Assembly: GCF_921293095.1 (NCBI RefSeq)
Contig: NC_060251.1
Coordinates: 57,739,585 to 57,803,584, forward strand
Source: Ischnura elegans
Lineage: Eukaryota > Arthropoda > Insecta > Odonata > Coenagrionidae
DNA length: 64,000 bases
Direction: 5' to 3'
Positions 43,650 through 55,559 of the stretch are shown here, piece after piece (positions within the stretch are counted from its first letter, which is position 1; each line of letters opens with the position of its first letter). The notes below the pieces were generated by a model that saw only the letters and a list, made by a program, of their open reading frames with translations, ran no database searches and was not told the DNA's origin. A program made the position numbers and the translations under genes.

Positions 43650-44055
43650 TATTTGATGATTACATAAAAGTCGAAACGGGTCGCACGTATGTAAGCTTTG
43701 TGGAAGAGTACCAGAATGTGTGATTGGAGTTAGAGAGCTTGTGGAATTTGAGTTTTTCCAGGCGTATAGTTCGAAGGAATAATTCTCGGGTTTTCCTCCG
43801 GGTGTTGTTTTGTGGAACTGGTCCCAACGTTTTGAAGGCTGAGTCTGCCATCGTCTTCAGTGGTAGAATGTGGAGCCAAGTTCTTGTCGTTGTTTATACC
43901 ATCTCTTTGTCGCTATTTACGCTTGAGCGGCACTCGAGGCTGTTAGTATCGACAAGAACTTGGCTCTACATTTTACCCCTTGAAAATAATGGCAGACTCA
44001 ACCTTCGAAACATCCCGAGAATCATTCCCTCTTTAGAGATCATGTGTAGTCGTAG
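43650..44055. repeat. Foldback cluster with hammerhead-like cores
   Basis: A plus-strand GATGATTACATAAAAGTC-GAAACGGGTC lies at about 43655-43690. A minus-strand core (CTGAAGACGATGGC, then AAAACGTTGGGACC) lies at about 43868-43815. A plus-strand relative (AATGGCAGACTCAACCTTCG, AAAC) lies at about 43988-44012. The last two form imperfect inverted arms that include GAGCCAAGTTCTTGTCG. The pattern fits head-to-head Penelope-type terminal repeats, worn. Confidence 0.5.
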
Positions 44056-44059
44056 TTTC

Positions 44060-45240
44060 TTGACGAAAATATCAAGGGTTTTTGGAATTTAGATTAAAGG
44101 TCCATTTTGGGCGAAGGTGGGATGTGGTTAACAGGGGGCTGCAGACTATGTCTATCAGGTTGCAGTTAATTTCCTTCAACTCGCGAGTGTTGCTTTGATC
44201 AATCGGTCCTGAGATTGATGGATGGTGGATGTCGTGAGGTAAACCCGTGGAAGACAAAATTATTTGATCCTGTCCAATCCTACTTTGGTGAGACGACATT
44301 TCCCTTTGCTGAAGTATTGGTTCTTAATACATAGGAGTAATTAAAGTTTCGTTTCCTGATTTTTGTGGACACGAATGAAATTATTTTTCTCATCTCCTAC
44401 GATCGTGGTGATTTCAACGCTAGCCCTCTGTCCAAATACTGTTTATCCTCATTTATAGTTGGGTATTAGTGAAGTACCTGGCCTACTTTAGTTAAACATA
44501 TTTTGGCGAATGTTACGTTTTAAGGGTGATAGATTATTTGATTCATCGATTTATGACTCATTCTCGCACCTTCCGATAAGCTATGTCCCTCAGTGGTACA
44601 TATATTGGTGTTTATGGAAGGATATCTATTGATTCAACCTCTTAACATTCTGGAATTGTTTATCTCGTACACTATCCTTGCATGGGGAATTTCTTTTTTT
44701 GTTCAACTGTGTCCAGTTAAATTTCAGAGTTACGCTTAGTTTATGATTGCTATCGTGGATGTATCTCTTAAAGTATACCTTTCGTTAACCATTTTTACTT
44801 AAATAAAAATTGCCAATTATGCTTGAAGTCCTAGTATGCTATTTAATACCATCGCGGTTTATCATAATTATGCATTCATTATTTGATTGAAGAACTTTCT
44901 TGCAAGGTTACGGTTTTTGTGTGCGTCAACCTCATAATCAAGTTTTACCTAAACAAAATGTTATTCCAAATCACGTGAAAATCTGTCTACCGAAGACTGG
45001 TGATGGGTGAAGATTGTGTGGTAATCAAATGGCGTTATAGGTTTTGATAAAAAGTAGTAGTGAATTGTAAATTAGTTTATATTGGTCTTTAGTTCGATCG
45101 TATCATTTTCGTCGATCTGGTGCATACATTTAACAATTTTATACTCCGTATTAATGTTAGGTTGTGTCTACTCTTTACTACTTTAACGTCGACGCCAATT
45201 CATTATGTTGGCTCCTTATCTGTTGGAGATATGGCGAAAA
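44060..45240. other. No gene recognised
   Basis: AT-rich sequence with no supported exon or element. Confidence 0.5.
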
Positions 45241-45244
45241 CTAT

Positions 45245-45400
45245 TGTAGAAAATATATTTTTTACTTAACTTTAGTCTTTTTTGATGAATAAAATTTAAA
45301 CTTTGTTTTTCCACAAAATTTTTATTAAAACTCGACCATTTTTCCGATGGTCAACGTCATCCTCTGAATTCCGCAAAGTACCGCCAGAAACCACCAACTA
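45245..45400 (-). repeat. Possible Penelope-type terminus (weak hammerhead-like)
   Basis: The minus strand reads GAGGATGACGTTGACCATCG, then a GGTCGAGTTTTAATAAAAATTT tail closing TTGTGGAAAAAC. The AATAAAAATTTTGTGGAAAA tail resembles the one at the 53.9-kb foldback. The core is degraded. Confidence 0.35.
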
Positions 45401-45759
45401 TATTAACTTAAGGCAACATTTTTCGCGCTTTTATTCACAAATCTCTACAAAAAATGTTGCTCAAGTATATGCTTTGGAGTTACTGCTCGCGTATCAACTT
45501 CGTTGAAATGAGTGGTCTTATTTTGAGCCGTAAAATACGCATTTTACCTCGCGTGAAATGGCTATCCGTTTGAATGAAGGAAAGTATGGCAAGCTATCAG
45601 TGCCTATGTCGTTTTGTGATGTGTCGGTGGCCAATTTGTATGCATCTTTCGGGGTCGTGAACCCTCGGTCCCAGATCCCTTTTGAGATAAGCCAGGTATG
45701 GTTGGTTTGGGTTGGCTTGAATCGTTTCGGAGCTCGGGTTTAATTTAGCGCGTGACAGC

Positions 45760-47900
45760 TCTCCTTCGCTCAGATCGAGTCGTCAGAAGTGAAATGGTTA
45801 ATGCGTCACTCCTACAAATTACGCTAACAGTGATTGGGTCGAGATAAATGGGACTGTAGGATCATAATTTGAAATTTTTATAATCTCGGCCGAGTTATTT
45901 TTCCCAACGTAAAGTATCTGTGGTAGCGAAACTCGTCAATCCTGTTGCATCAATTGAAGTAAGTTATGCTGTTAGATTCAAGGAGTATTGTTTGAATGTT
46001 GAGTGCCTGATGAATGCATATAACTTTTTTTGTATTTCAGTTCTCTATAATTATGAGTAGCAACTTAGATGTTCTATCGCATATCAATATTGGTTCTTAA
46101 ATATTTGGTGATTCATATTCTGTTAAAAATATTCTGTCTATTTGAGATAACTGCCGTTGAATACCGCAGAAGTGGTGTAGCATTGCCTGCTCATTTAAAA
46201 TAATGACGATAAAATTTTGCGCGTGAAGTGCTATGAAAGAGAAATTCAATTTATCATAAAGATACGTAATTGATTATCATTATTGTATTTTAGTCCAATT
46301 CATGCATATTTTGCCACCAAAAAACTTTGCTTATTGCGTGCTAGCGGAGACATCTTCAATAAAAAAATAATGTGTTCATAGGTGATTGTGATGTGTTAAA
46401 AAGTTTAAATTTCCGATTTTTAATGCGTGAGAAGCGAAAAAACCTAAAATGCGGAACGATTTGCTCCCTCTAGGTTACTAAATAATATGGCCACATCTTG
46501 AGTGATACTATCACTGGAACCCACATGAATGATGCATTGTTGAGCTCAGGACTTCACGGTGAAAAAATTATTATATCTACCTATATTAAAAGGAGTTGCG
46601 TCTCTAGAAGATTCCTCCGCTCAGCTTATTAAATGTCAGTGTCGAGAAAATTTCGAAATATCCTATTAATATGCTCAACTGGTGGTTGTTAAAGAAAATA
46701 AATATACATTTTCCGGAAAATGTAGCCGCGCTATATTTTCTGGGAATCGCATACACATATTGAAAAATGTCCGCATGCTTTTTGGGTGATGCCTTGCTCA
46801 GCGTAGGAAAAATGACAATAATTATACAAGTGTAACAAAAAATCTGATTTTAGGGGTAGATCATAATCACAATAACAATTAGAATAAAATACCTAATAAT
46901 TCTTCATTTTTAATAATAAGTATATAAATGCGTGGACTGACGTTAACTTGAGTTGTTGGAGTCATAATAAGTTAAATTAATTCATACCTTAGGGAATTCT
47001 CACAAATGGAAAGAGTTATCATTGAATAGTAATTTCAATGAATGTTGTCCATGCTATGCTGTCTAACTTCTATTTTTCACATCTAAGGATGTCACTTGTG
47101 GAAAAGCAATACCGCGTAATTATATATTCGCAAAAAGTTGTAATCGAGTACGGTGAAAACCTCTGCGCCGCTACCACCTCTGTTAGCGGTCGCTTTTCCC
47201 TGGAACTGAACGTATTCCACGTAAAAGTAGTGTAAATTCCACCTCTAACCAGCGCCCACCTACGTCAGTAGCTAGCGGCCTTATTTTTTCGACTACCGAT
47301 CGTTTTATAAGCGACCAGCCCCAACCTTTTCATCATCTCCATCGGTCAGTATTCCGAAGATCGAGTTGACGCAGCTCTCCACTCCGTGCAGGTTATATTT
47401 CAAAACTTTTATAATATAATTGTATTAATTTATTTAATTATAATTAGTAAACTAATTTTATCAATCAAAAAAATTATTTTCCGTATTGCATCCTTCATCG
47501 CCTGTTGTATGTATCTCATCCTAGGCCTTTCTCTGCTCTTCTTCCTTTCCATCTGTCCTTCGAAAATTATTTTCATCAGACCATCGTGTCTCAATATGTA
47601 GCCTATTTATTCGCTCCATATTTTACCTGAGGTTTTCAAAATACTTCTTTTCTCTCCTAATTTATTTCCACAAAATACTTTGGAATACCGTTTGGAAATT
47701 GCTCTCTTTTAATGTGGAAACTCTAGGTTCTGAAGTGTCTATAGAGCGTTCTAAGGAGCTCTAATTAAAACACTGACGCTATTCCGTGTCCTTCAACCAC
47801 TATTGTTTCAATTTTCGTGAATAAATAATAATTATATTTCTACGTCAGACGTAATCGCGTCCTTTGGAAGGTCTCTCGCGTGGATAGAAATTATCTTAGA
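45760..47900. other. No gene recognised
   Basis: AT-rich. Near 47140-47400 the sequence is more mixed and contains TTGACGCAGCTCTCCACTCC, similar to a word at 39246-39265 beside the LINE fragment. This may be a repeat trace. Confidence 0.45.
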
Positions 47901-47908
47901 ATTTCAAA

Positions 47909-48021
47909 GTATATACACCAAGGATGAAATTCGCCATGAAAAAAATATTTGGCTTAACCGGGATTCGAACCCAGATCTCCCGATTCAGGGTGAACTTCAT
48001 CCTAGGTGTATACATATCTTT
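47909..48021 (-). repeat. tRNA-like segment between inverted arms
   Basis: The minus strand has GGTTCGAATCCCGG, a perfect B-box/T-arm word, and GGGAGATCT upstream of it as in the SINE at 21.1 kb. It is enclosed by about 27-bp inverted arms (TATACACCAAGGATGAAATT and relatives). No full cloverleaf, so it is not called a tRNA gene. Confidence 0.55.
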
Positions 48022-48059
48022 GCACCCGTGCGCGTGACTGCGTACAAAGTCACTTGTTT

Positions 48060-49260
48060 CATGCAGTGATTTCAAAGTATGTTCTCATTATGCAATAGGC
48101 AATGGAATTTGCGCATGAAATAAAAAAATTTAAAACTCTTCCCCGTAAATCATTCTATTTTTAGGCATTTAACGAATTAATCGCTAATTTCATCAATATA
48201 CATTCCTAAATATCTTACATCTTTTACCTCTGTTCAACGGTCACGTCCTTACAGCGGCTACATTTTTAAAACCCGTTCGGTGGCCGCTTAAGGTTGGTTT
48301 CACGGTGTTTGTTTTGAATCGCTGAGCCACGGCGGAATCTCCTCAAGCTATCAAGGGAATTCGGTTGGCGTGAAAGTGGTTTCTGTATCTTGAGTTGAGA
48401 TCTCAGTCTAGAGCGTGGAGGTTGTGGATGAATCATGAGACGAAGTCCTGGCCTTCCTTCGGACGGTGAACTTTTTCCGTGGAAAACATTCCGACCCTTA
48501 AGTGATCGTTAAATTTAATAGATTTTTGGCTATCTGTTCGTTACATTTTTTTAACCGTTTACATGAACTCCCGAATTTTCGTTTATTCCAAAGCGGATAT
48601 TGAGAGCTGTCAGAATAGTAATGTGGAATTGATCCTAGGGTTGAAAGATGAAAGAATTTGTTTGAGTTTAACGATTTCAGATGCTTTCGTGGCTTGTTTA
48701 ATTTTCCTTCTTGCTGAATTTTAATCTGTACTGAATTAAATCTGCCCCGGAAATATTAGCACATATTTCAGCCTATGGATCGTATGCTTCATATATTTTT
48801 TTTCATTCTACCAGTTTAAATGGATTGTGTGACATAAGTTTATCTACTGGATTTAAATCAATAAAACGGAATTTTACTCATTTTATTAAAAAATCGTGCA
48901 AACGATGGTTTCATATTGAATTCAAGGAATACGCTTTGCGGTTTTAATGAATAGATTCGCTTAAGATGGAGATCTTTAGTGCCGTTTGCCATTTTTTATG
49001 CCTAATAGTTGTGGGAGAAATAAATTTTTCAACTGTAAATGTTGTCAAAATGTGGGGTACTTCTCTAATTGTCTTCTTCAGGTTCAAACGCTGGTAGTTC
49101 ATTCATTTTGAAGCTATCGAGGTGTTTTTCCACGGAGAATAATTTGCTGTGTATCATGCCAGAAATGTTATGACGGGTGACTTGAAAGTTTATGGCGTGC
49201 TAGAGTTAGTTTGCTTGTGAATTTGAGACCGATGTAATACCGTGGTTTGTATAATTTCAG
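48060..49260. other. No gene recognised
   Basis: Mixed-composition sequence with no supported exon. Some of it could be intron of whatever transcript uses the exon-like segment at 49261. Confidence 0.4.
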
Positions 49261-49355
49261 GATATACCTTCGTGGCCATCTTAGGCCCGCGGCCGCTTCT
49301 TGGCCGATTCATGACTTGAATGAGTTGAAGAAGAGATTCCTAGGTGCACAACTAG
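49261..49355 (+). other. Exon-like segment of unknown gene
   Basis: A 95-bp GC-richer block sits between a good acceptor (GTATAATTTCAG) and a strong donor (CTAG then GTGAGTAAAG). One frame is open throughout and reads IYLRGHLRPAAASW, then DLNELKKRFLGAQL; I do not recognise it. It may be a non-coding exon of a long gene or lncRNA, or chance. Confidence 0.35.
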
Positions 49356-49359
49356 GTGA

Positions 49360-51420
49360 GTAAAGAACAGAATCAGTCATTAATTTTATTTTTACTTGAC
49401 TATGGCTGTGTTGAATTTTCGTTCGAGTTTTTGTGAATCATTCTCAGCAACGACGCACTGTGAATCTTCAATTTCAGTTCTGAGTGTGCCCATTGAATAT
49501 GATTGAAGCCCTTTCGTTTTTTAAGTATATTATCGTTAAAAGTGAGAAGGCGAGTTCCGTTAAATACTGTTCCCAAATTATCGTCGTAGATCTGTCGCGA
49601 AATCCTTAAAAATTCTTGATTCATTGATAACTCATACACGGATTTAGTGGAGCGTGATGCTGTTTCAACCTAAATCTTCCAAAAAACGCGACAAATTATT
49701 TTCAGCAAAGCCCACTAACTCAATTCTCGTAAGAATCCGAATCGATTGGTTGCAGTTTGCGTGACTGAAAAAATGTGTATGATTTTAACGTGAAAATCGA
49801 TCGGCTCAATAAATGTAGGAGCCTGTTGAAAATTATCTGGGCGTCGTAATCAAAAGAAATATCCATTGTGATTTCTCTTCTTAAAAACTTACCGATCGTA
49901 AAATTGATAAAATGGGGTGGTATATGAAATTGTGATATCAGAAATCTACCTTTCCTTGGATGTCTTAATTTTTATTATGGCTTGGATGTTTAAACTTCTA
50001 GTGTTAAATTTTGCTGCTTTTTCTCTCATTTTTCTTGCTAAAAAATATTTTAATTCCTGTTTCTGAAAATTTGGATTTACTCTGGAAATGTTTGTGCAAT
50101 GCAAGAACTTGCGAAAGACTTGATTTATGGGAAAGGTCGCTATTTACCGTAAACTACATCCTTCCTCAAGAGTGTTAAAGTAATCTTGAAAGTTCACTAT
50201 TGCGATTTAATAGAAAGTAGATTGTAGAAGGTAACTTGTAAACATGAGTTTCTCGTGTAAACCCTCATTCTGGGTTTTGATTTTCTTTATTGCACGATTT
50301 TAGGGAGGCCAGCAGCTTGTTCGCAAGATGAAAGTATCGAAGGATTTTGAACCTGATCAGTTTTAAAATCCAAGCTATCACGTGTACTAACAAGATCTCT
50401 ACACTTGATCAAATCATTTGCGGAAACTCATACTTTTACAAATAATTTGTCTTGACTGGTCAAAGTCAAATTTTTTTGTTGAAGTCATCTTAGGATTTCC
50501 ACTGTTTTAAATCATTATGTATCACCAACGTTCTTACGAAATAATTACATCGTATTTTACACAAGTAAAACATTTTCGCAGCAACTCAAACACTACCATA
50601 CTCCGCGAAATAGTTTCCGCAAACGCAGTAGTTGGCGCAAATTGTCTGAGCCTGTCTGTTCTGCTCGGAGCGCTTGGCATTAAAATTACAGGCCCCCAAG
50701 CAATCGCAAAATCCCTTTCTGGAATTAATTAGACCATTTCTTGATAATAAGTGAAGTTTAAAAGCAATTCATTCATGACATGAGAAGTATAAAAAGTGAT
50801 TTGTTGAAATATTGTTATTGATATCTAGATTAGCGATGTGCAAGTTTGTTTATGAGTGGGAAGTGACTTGCTATATGAAGTACTTATAATATATCGATGG
50901 CTAAGTTCTAACAAACGTATCTCAAAAATAGCAACTTTTCAGGAGAAATATTATATCGAAATTTATTCTATTATTCTCCAGGAAATATTATGATTCTTGT
51001 TATTCTCCAGGAAATATTATGATTCTTGTTATTCTCCAGGAAATATTATATCGCAACTTTTCAGGAGAGCAAAAGAAAATATTTATATTTTTAATTGCAC
51101 ACTGAAATTAAAAACCAAAAATTCATAAAACTGATAAAGAAGCATGCGTTTGCAAATAAAGAGTTGATTTTTGCTTGAATTTTACTTTTTAAATGTCATT
51201 ACACTTTGTTTAAGATACCTGTCTCAAACCGGCCAAAATTTGAGATACCTGTTGTTAGAACTTAGCCATCGATATGCGCCTCAAGTACTGAAGCACGCTT
51301 GGGTAACCAAGTTGTCCTTCGTTGTGATCGTCCACGTAGCTGTAATGAAAGACGCCAAAATGACCAATACTAAAATTCGAAAGTGCTCTATCTAAAGTAC
51401 CCTTCACACGCAACCCTAGT
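49360..51420. other. No gene recognised; contains a 29-bp tandem repeat
   Basis: Mostly AT-rich. The only clear structure is the tandem repeat at 50971-51048. A 71-codon frame near 50517 has no recognised domain. Confidence 0.5.
50971..51048. repeat. 29-bp tandem repeat, about 2.7 copies
   Basis: The unit TTATTCTCCAGGAAATATTA plus TGATTCTTG is at 50971-50999 and 51000-51028, with a partial third copy to 51048. The full copies are identical. Confidence 0.9.
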
Positions 51421-51454
51421 CGGTGTTATGTGTGAAGGATACTTATGGATGGTG

Positions 51455-51545
51455 AAGGATAAAAATGCTGGGATTTGAACCTGCGTCTTCTCGCTAGCTC
51501 TCAACTACCACATCAATCCGATCTCCGTGAAGGTCATTTATCCAG
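51455..51545 (-). mobile_element. tRNA-like SINE head
   Basis: The minus strand has TGTGGTAGTTGAGAGCTAGC (A-box-like), then GCAGGTTCAAATCCCAGC (B box). The spacing is tRNA-like but I find no full cloverleaf. Confidence 0.5.
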
Positions 51546-51559
51546 AAGGTAGCAGCTCC

Positions 51560-52690
51560 GAGTGAATTGAGTTTATAAAGGGGAGTAAATCAGAAGAAGG
51601 AATTCCTCTCAGGTTTTTACCGGGTTAGGTCGTCCCTAGTTTCCAAATTTTTGATGCTATATTCATGCTTCGTTCTGAGGCATGTTGCAGGACTGTGGCT
51701 ACCTTTTTACGGTTATCAACATGTTGCATGGTGTCCTAACACGATGGTTTCGCCAGTAATCTTCCTAGGTTATTCAGACTAGAACTCACTTCTTTGGAAT
51801 CATTTGGATTTGAAGTTACTGGAAGATCCTGGAAGGGTCGCTAGCAGAACCGTCGTTTTCAGGCCCAGAGTGAATACCGAAAAGCATAAATATATGTAAT
51901 CTACAGCCGAAATCTTCAATGAAAGCAGGGATATTAGTAGTACTAGTAGTGTCTTAGTAGTAGTATCTTCAATAAAGCAGGGATAGTAGCAGTACTCCCG
52001 GTTGGACGTGTACGCTGACAGCTTAAATTCGACGGCTCGGGGACTTTTTCAAGCGGCAAAAACGCGAGAAGAATTAATGCTCACCGATGGGAATGCAATG
52101 TATTATTACTGCAGAATAGGGCTCGCGTTCCCGCAGCGTTTTTTCTCTCCAGACTCTCTAGTGAAATTCTCTAGTGCTAAGTTATGCACTAATTCTCGAA
52201 GGAGCCCAGGAGGTCCGGACGGGTAAAAATTCATGGAAGTCACGAAGTTGGGATGGGTATATGGTATCACGTTATTGAAATTCGCTGTAATCGCTGAATC
52301 TTGGTTTCGTGCGAGTGGTCCGCTGGCATTCGTTAGTCCATGAGATCCTCGGAGTGATTCACAAGGCGGATAAGAATGCGGAAGTTGAGTAGACGACAAG
52401 AACGGAAAAGACCTCGAACAAAATATATGGAACTGTTGAAGAAGGATGTGAGAGAGAAGAAATATATAGGTGTGAAAAGATTAGCTGATAGGATAATTGA
52501 GTGGAGAGTAGCGTTAAAGCAGTCTTAGGATTATTAGTCATGAGCAAGTTTGAGCCTTAAAAGGACCTGGTCTTCACCGGTCTTATCTCGCGAAGAAAAA
52601 CTCATTTGAAAGTGTCCCTATCTTCTAGAAATTTTCAGAGTATATAGGGCATTTGAAAATTTTCCTGAATATCTAATTAAAAAAAATCGC
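51560..52690. other. No gene recognised
   Basis: Short frames on both strands near 52000-52550 lack splice context and known domains. Confidence 0.45.
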
Positions 52691-52703
52691 CTAAATATCT
52701 TAA

Positions 52704-52928
52704 CCCTTTCCAACCCAATGCTGCTTCCGGGAGAAATTAAATTTCAAGGCTTCTCATTTTAAAAATGTGAAAATTTTCTACTCAATCATAATTATCGTGC
52801 CATCAACCCTACATATTTCGCCATTAAACTTTGCAGCACAAAAAACACGTAGTTTAAATATATTCTGAACGGAGCTAAAAATTTATACATTTTTTCTGTT
52901 TATTGGAAACAACTTGGGTTATAATGGG
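52704..52928. mobile_element. piggyBac-like MITE with TTAA flanks
   Basis: A 225-bp element with left end CCCTTTCCAACCCAA and inverted right end CCCATTATAACCCAA, flanked by TTAA at 52700-52703 and 52929-52932. Non-coding. Confidence 0.75.
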
Positions 52929-53777
52929 TTAAGGGGGAAAAAATCTTTGCATTTAATTTGATGAAAAATGTTGAAAAAATTCTTCTCTCTGTTTCCTGAA
53001 AAATTTCAGATGACTTCACACGTTTTAAACGAGTAATTCATCGTGAAAAAGACACAATATGACCGGCTGAGAAGGTAAGGTGCGTCCTCCAAATAAATTT
53101 ATCTATTTAACAATAACTATCTCACATTATCGCGTTTTTTTTTAGTTTGGCTCTGAGAAAAGCGCTGAGAAAGGGTTGTAAGGGCAGTGCCAGGGATAGT
53201 ACTTTCATGTATAAATACAGGCTGAGTGGTTTGCAGTCTTCATAGGTTTGGAAATAAACGTTTGCGCCGATGATAAAATCTGTATAGCAGCGGCGTCCAC
53301 GTGTACATTTTGTGACGTGCGGCGCGCGTCGGCATCCCTGCCGATGATCTCTTAGGCGAAAATTACGTTCCTCTTTGACGAAAGAAGTAAGAGTTACTTC
53401 CACTGCCATTAAATTGGCGTTAATTTTAAATTTTCCGTTCATGGCGTTTACTCGTAATTTCCTATTACATGCCTGAGCTCAAAGCAATATTTTCTCTATC
53501 ATGATTTCTTTACAGAGTAAAATTATGGTAATTATTCCATTGATCGGAAGTAATTCTATTCGAGGGTACCAGTATTTAATTCAAAGCTAAAGTAAAATGC
53601 AAACATGACTCATTGGCACTCGATTATAACAGCTTCAGTCGTGTTGATAACTCCATTTCTTGATATATTATATTATCTATAATAATTATGCAACTGAAAA
53701 AGAGTGTATTCTCAGTTTTTTTTTATTTTATCTACATACACAATTAACCCCTAAGAATTGCACAGTTGATAACTTGA

Positions 53778-53946
53778 AATAAAAGGTAGTTGCACTTTTT
53801 CCATAATTATTTCAATGACACATTTTACTTTTTACAAGATCATTTCTTAATGATGACTCAAGGTCTTGTACCAAAATGATGGCTTTATGAGCCGAAACGC
53901 CTCGTACGTGTTAAAATAATTGTGGAAAACTGCAGCTACCTTTTAT
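53778..53946. repeat. Foldback element with hammerhead-like core
   Basis: Inverted ends AAAAGGTAGTTGCACTTTTT and AAAAGGTAGCTGCAGTTTTC frame a plus-strand AATGATGGCTTTATGAGCC, then GAAACGCCTCGTACG and a TTAAAATAATTGTGGAAAAC tail. Same order as the other foldbacks in this window. Confidence 0.55.
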
Positions 53947-54059
53947 ATAAATATGTCGAATTTCCACCCTATCACGCCTGAATCTGTTGAATTTATTTTG
54001 ATGTATATTACGTATTTACTATTGATGATAGAAAATTATATTTTGCAATGAATTTACTG

Positions 54060-54335
54060 TTAGTAGTGAGATATGAATGTTACTACGGCTTAGCGCCATC
54101 CGCGCCATGCTGTGCCACTGGAGGCTACCTCGATGGTATGGAATCCGCGAAAAAAACACGTGGACGCCGCTGGCGACGATTCTTGCAGCCGTCGCACAGG
54201 TCTTACGTGGACTAGCGTCGGCGACGCGGCGACATACACCTCTAAATGTGAAACACTGCTCTAGCGGAACCGAATCCTTGAACAGGACTAACAGGGTAAG
54301 TCCATCGAGTGTCATCAATAGATCTCGTTCAAATT
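54060..54335. other. GC-rich island, no gene recognised
   Basis: A CpG-rich block in AT-rich surroundings. Frames exist on both strands but none is recognisable. Confidence 0.4.
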
Positions 54336-54863
54336 TTACTAGGTGATATGAAATAGATACCCATGAGATGTATTTTTGTTGCGGCCGCCAACGCTCATAC
54401 TAGATATTAGCCACAGAAAGCACAAGGAAAATGCCTGAATGTTTGCAACCCACATAACAACAATACACTTTCAGTGCTCTGCGTCCTAGCGACAAAGTAT
54501 GTTTATTGTCGCCCTGCTGGTTACATAAATTTAGTCATTTTCAAGTAATTTCCGTCGCTAATATCTCGAAAAGTAATGAGAGTTGGCGGTTGATTAAAAA
54601 AACCACACATAAACCATTTCCTATCACTTGCGTATCTACAATATCTCTCGAACTCGGGCTTATGTGAAAGAAAGCCGCGACACATTTTCTACCTTACCTA
54701 TATAGTTTCGGAAAATAACATCGGCATTCAGATCCCGAACATCACTTTCGCGATCCTTGTTAGCCAAATTTTGAACGAGATCGGATGGTAACACTCGAGG
54801 GACTTTTTCCTTGCAAAGTACGGATATCCGACGTGGTCCAGTGAAACCTCGCTCCACTCACCT

Positions 54864-55310
54864 CTTCTCGGTGGCTGTCACGTGTGGACCGTCCGCTGCG
54901 GCTGCTTCCCACCGCGGTCTCCTCCTCTCTGGACTTTGTCCCGCTTCGACCAACGCCGCTGGTCCTCTGGGGGTCTTGTGGCTCGTGCCGTGCGCCTCGT
55001 CTCTTTCCTCACGGCACCCTCGGGCGACGAATATATGTGGACACCGCCCCTCTCCTCCCCCGGAGACACTCTCCCACCCCACACCCTCTGTGCCCCCCAC
55101 ACGTTTCGGCCACAAAATTCAACCCCTCTCCCACCTCTCTTCAGTCATCACGTGGCGGTTTTGCCTCCCTCCCCCTAGTAATCTCCATTCCCCGAGTACC
55201 GACTCCGTAGCATTCCCCTAAGCCTTTGCCACCCCCATCTCCGCCCCCGGACTCCGCCCCCTTCCCCCGCGCGGGGGCGGTGGAGGTGTGGGAAGTGAGA
55301 AGGGGTAGGG
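54864..55310 (-). promoter_or_regulatory. GC-rich island with possible minus-strand first exon
   Basis: Strongly purine/pyrimidine-skewed, CpG-rich sequence. On the minus strand a good donor (AAGAG then GTGAGTGG) lies at 54863-54862, with an ATATAT element near 55033-55028 upstream. It could be a promoter plus 5' non-coding exon, possibly of the kinin gene 18 kb away, whose coding exon also needs an upstream exon. That link is inference. Confidence 0.3.
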
Positions 55311-55559
55311 TGCGTTGCAAGATTTCTGCAGCCACTGGGCGCAAACTCGGTGTAACCGTCCGGAAAGGTTGAGAGAGATCTCTCTCTTGGGGGTAGGGTC
55401 TCCGAGAAGGGTGGAGGGATGCCACGGGGACAGGGTTTTTCTTTATTTTTTTGTCCAAAGGGAATGGTATAGGTTGTGGGCGGGTGTGCCTGGAAGGGTT
55501 TAAGGGAATGCTTTCGTGGTTCCGCGAATCTTTTTCGCAAGCGAGAAGGACCTTCCTCA

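Noticed and set aside
45558-45743. Possible first coding exon (MAIRLNEGKYGKLSV) with a GTATGG donor
   Set aside because: Good start context but no recognised homology and no partner exon found.
47940-48010. tRNA gene
   Set aside because: B box perfect but no acceptor stem or anticodon arm; inverted arms indicate a repeat.
50517-50732. 71-codon frame ending with a hydrophobic, balanced composition
   Set aside because: No domain, no splice sites and no conserved context that I can see.
50971-51048. CRISPR-like array
   Set aside because: Direct tandem units without spacers, in a eukaryotic genome.
52002-52399. Frames of 74 (plus) and 97 (minus) codons
   Set aside because: They overlap each other and neither resembles a known protein.
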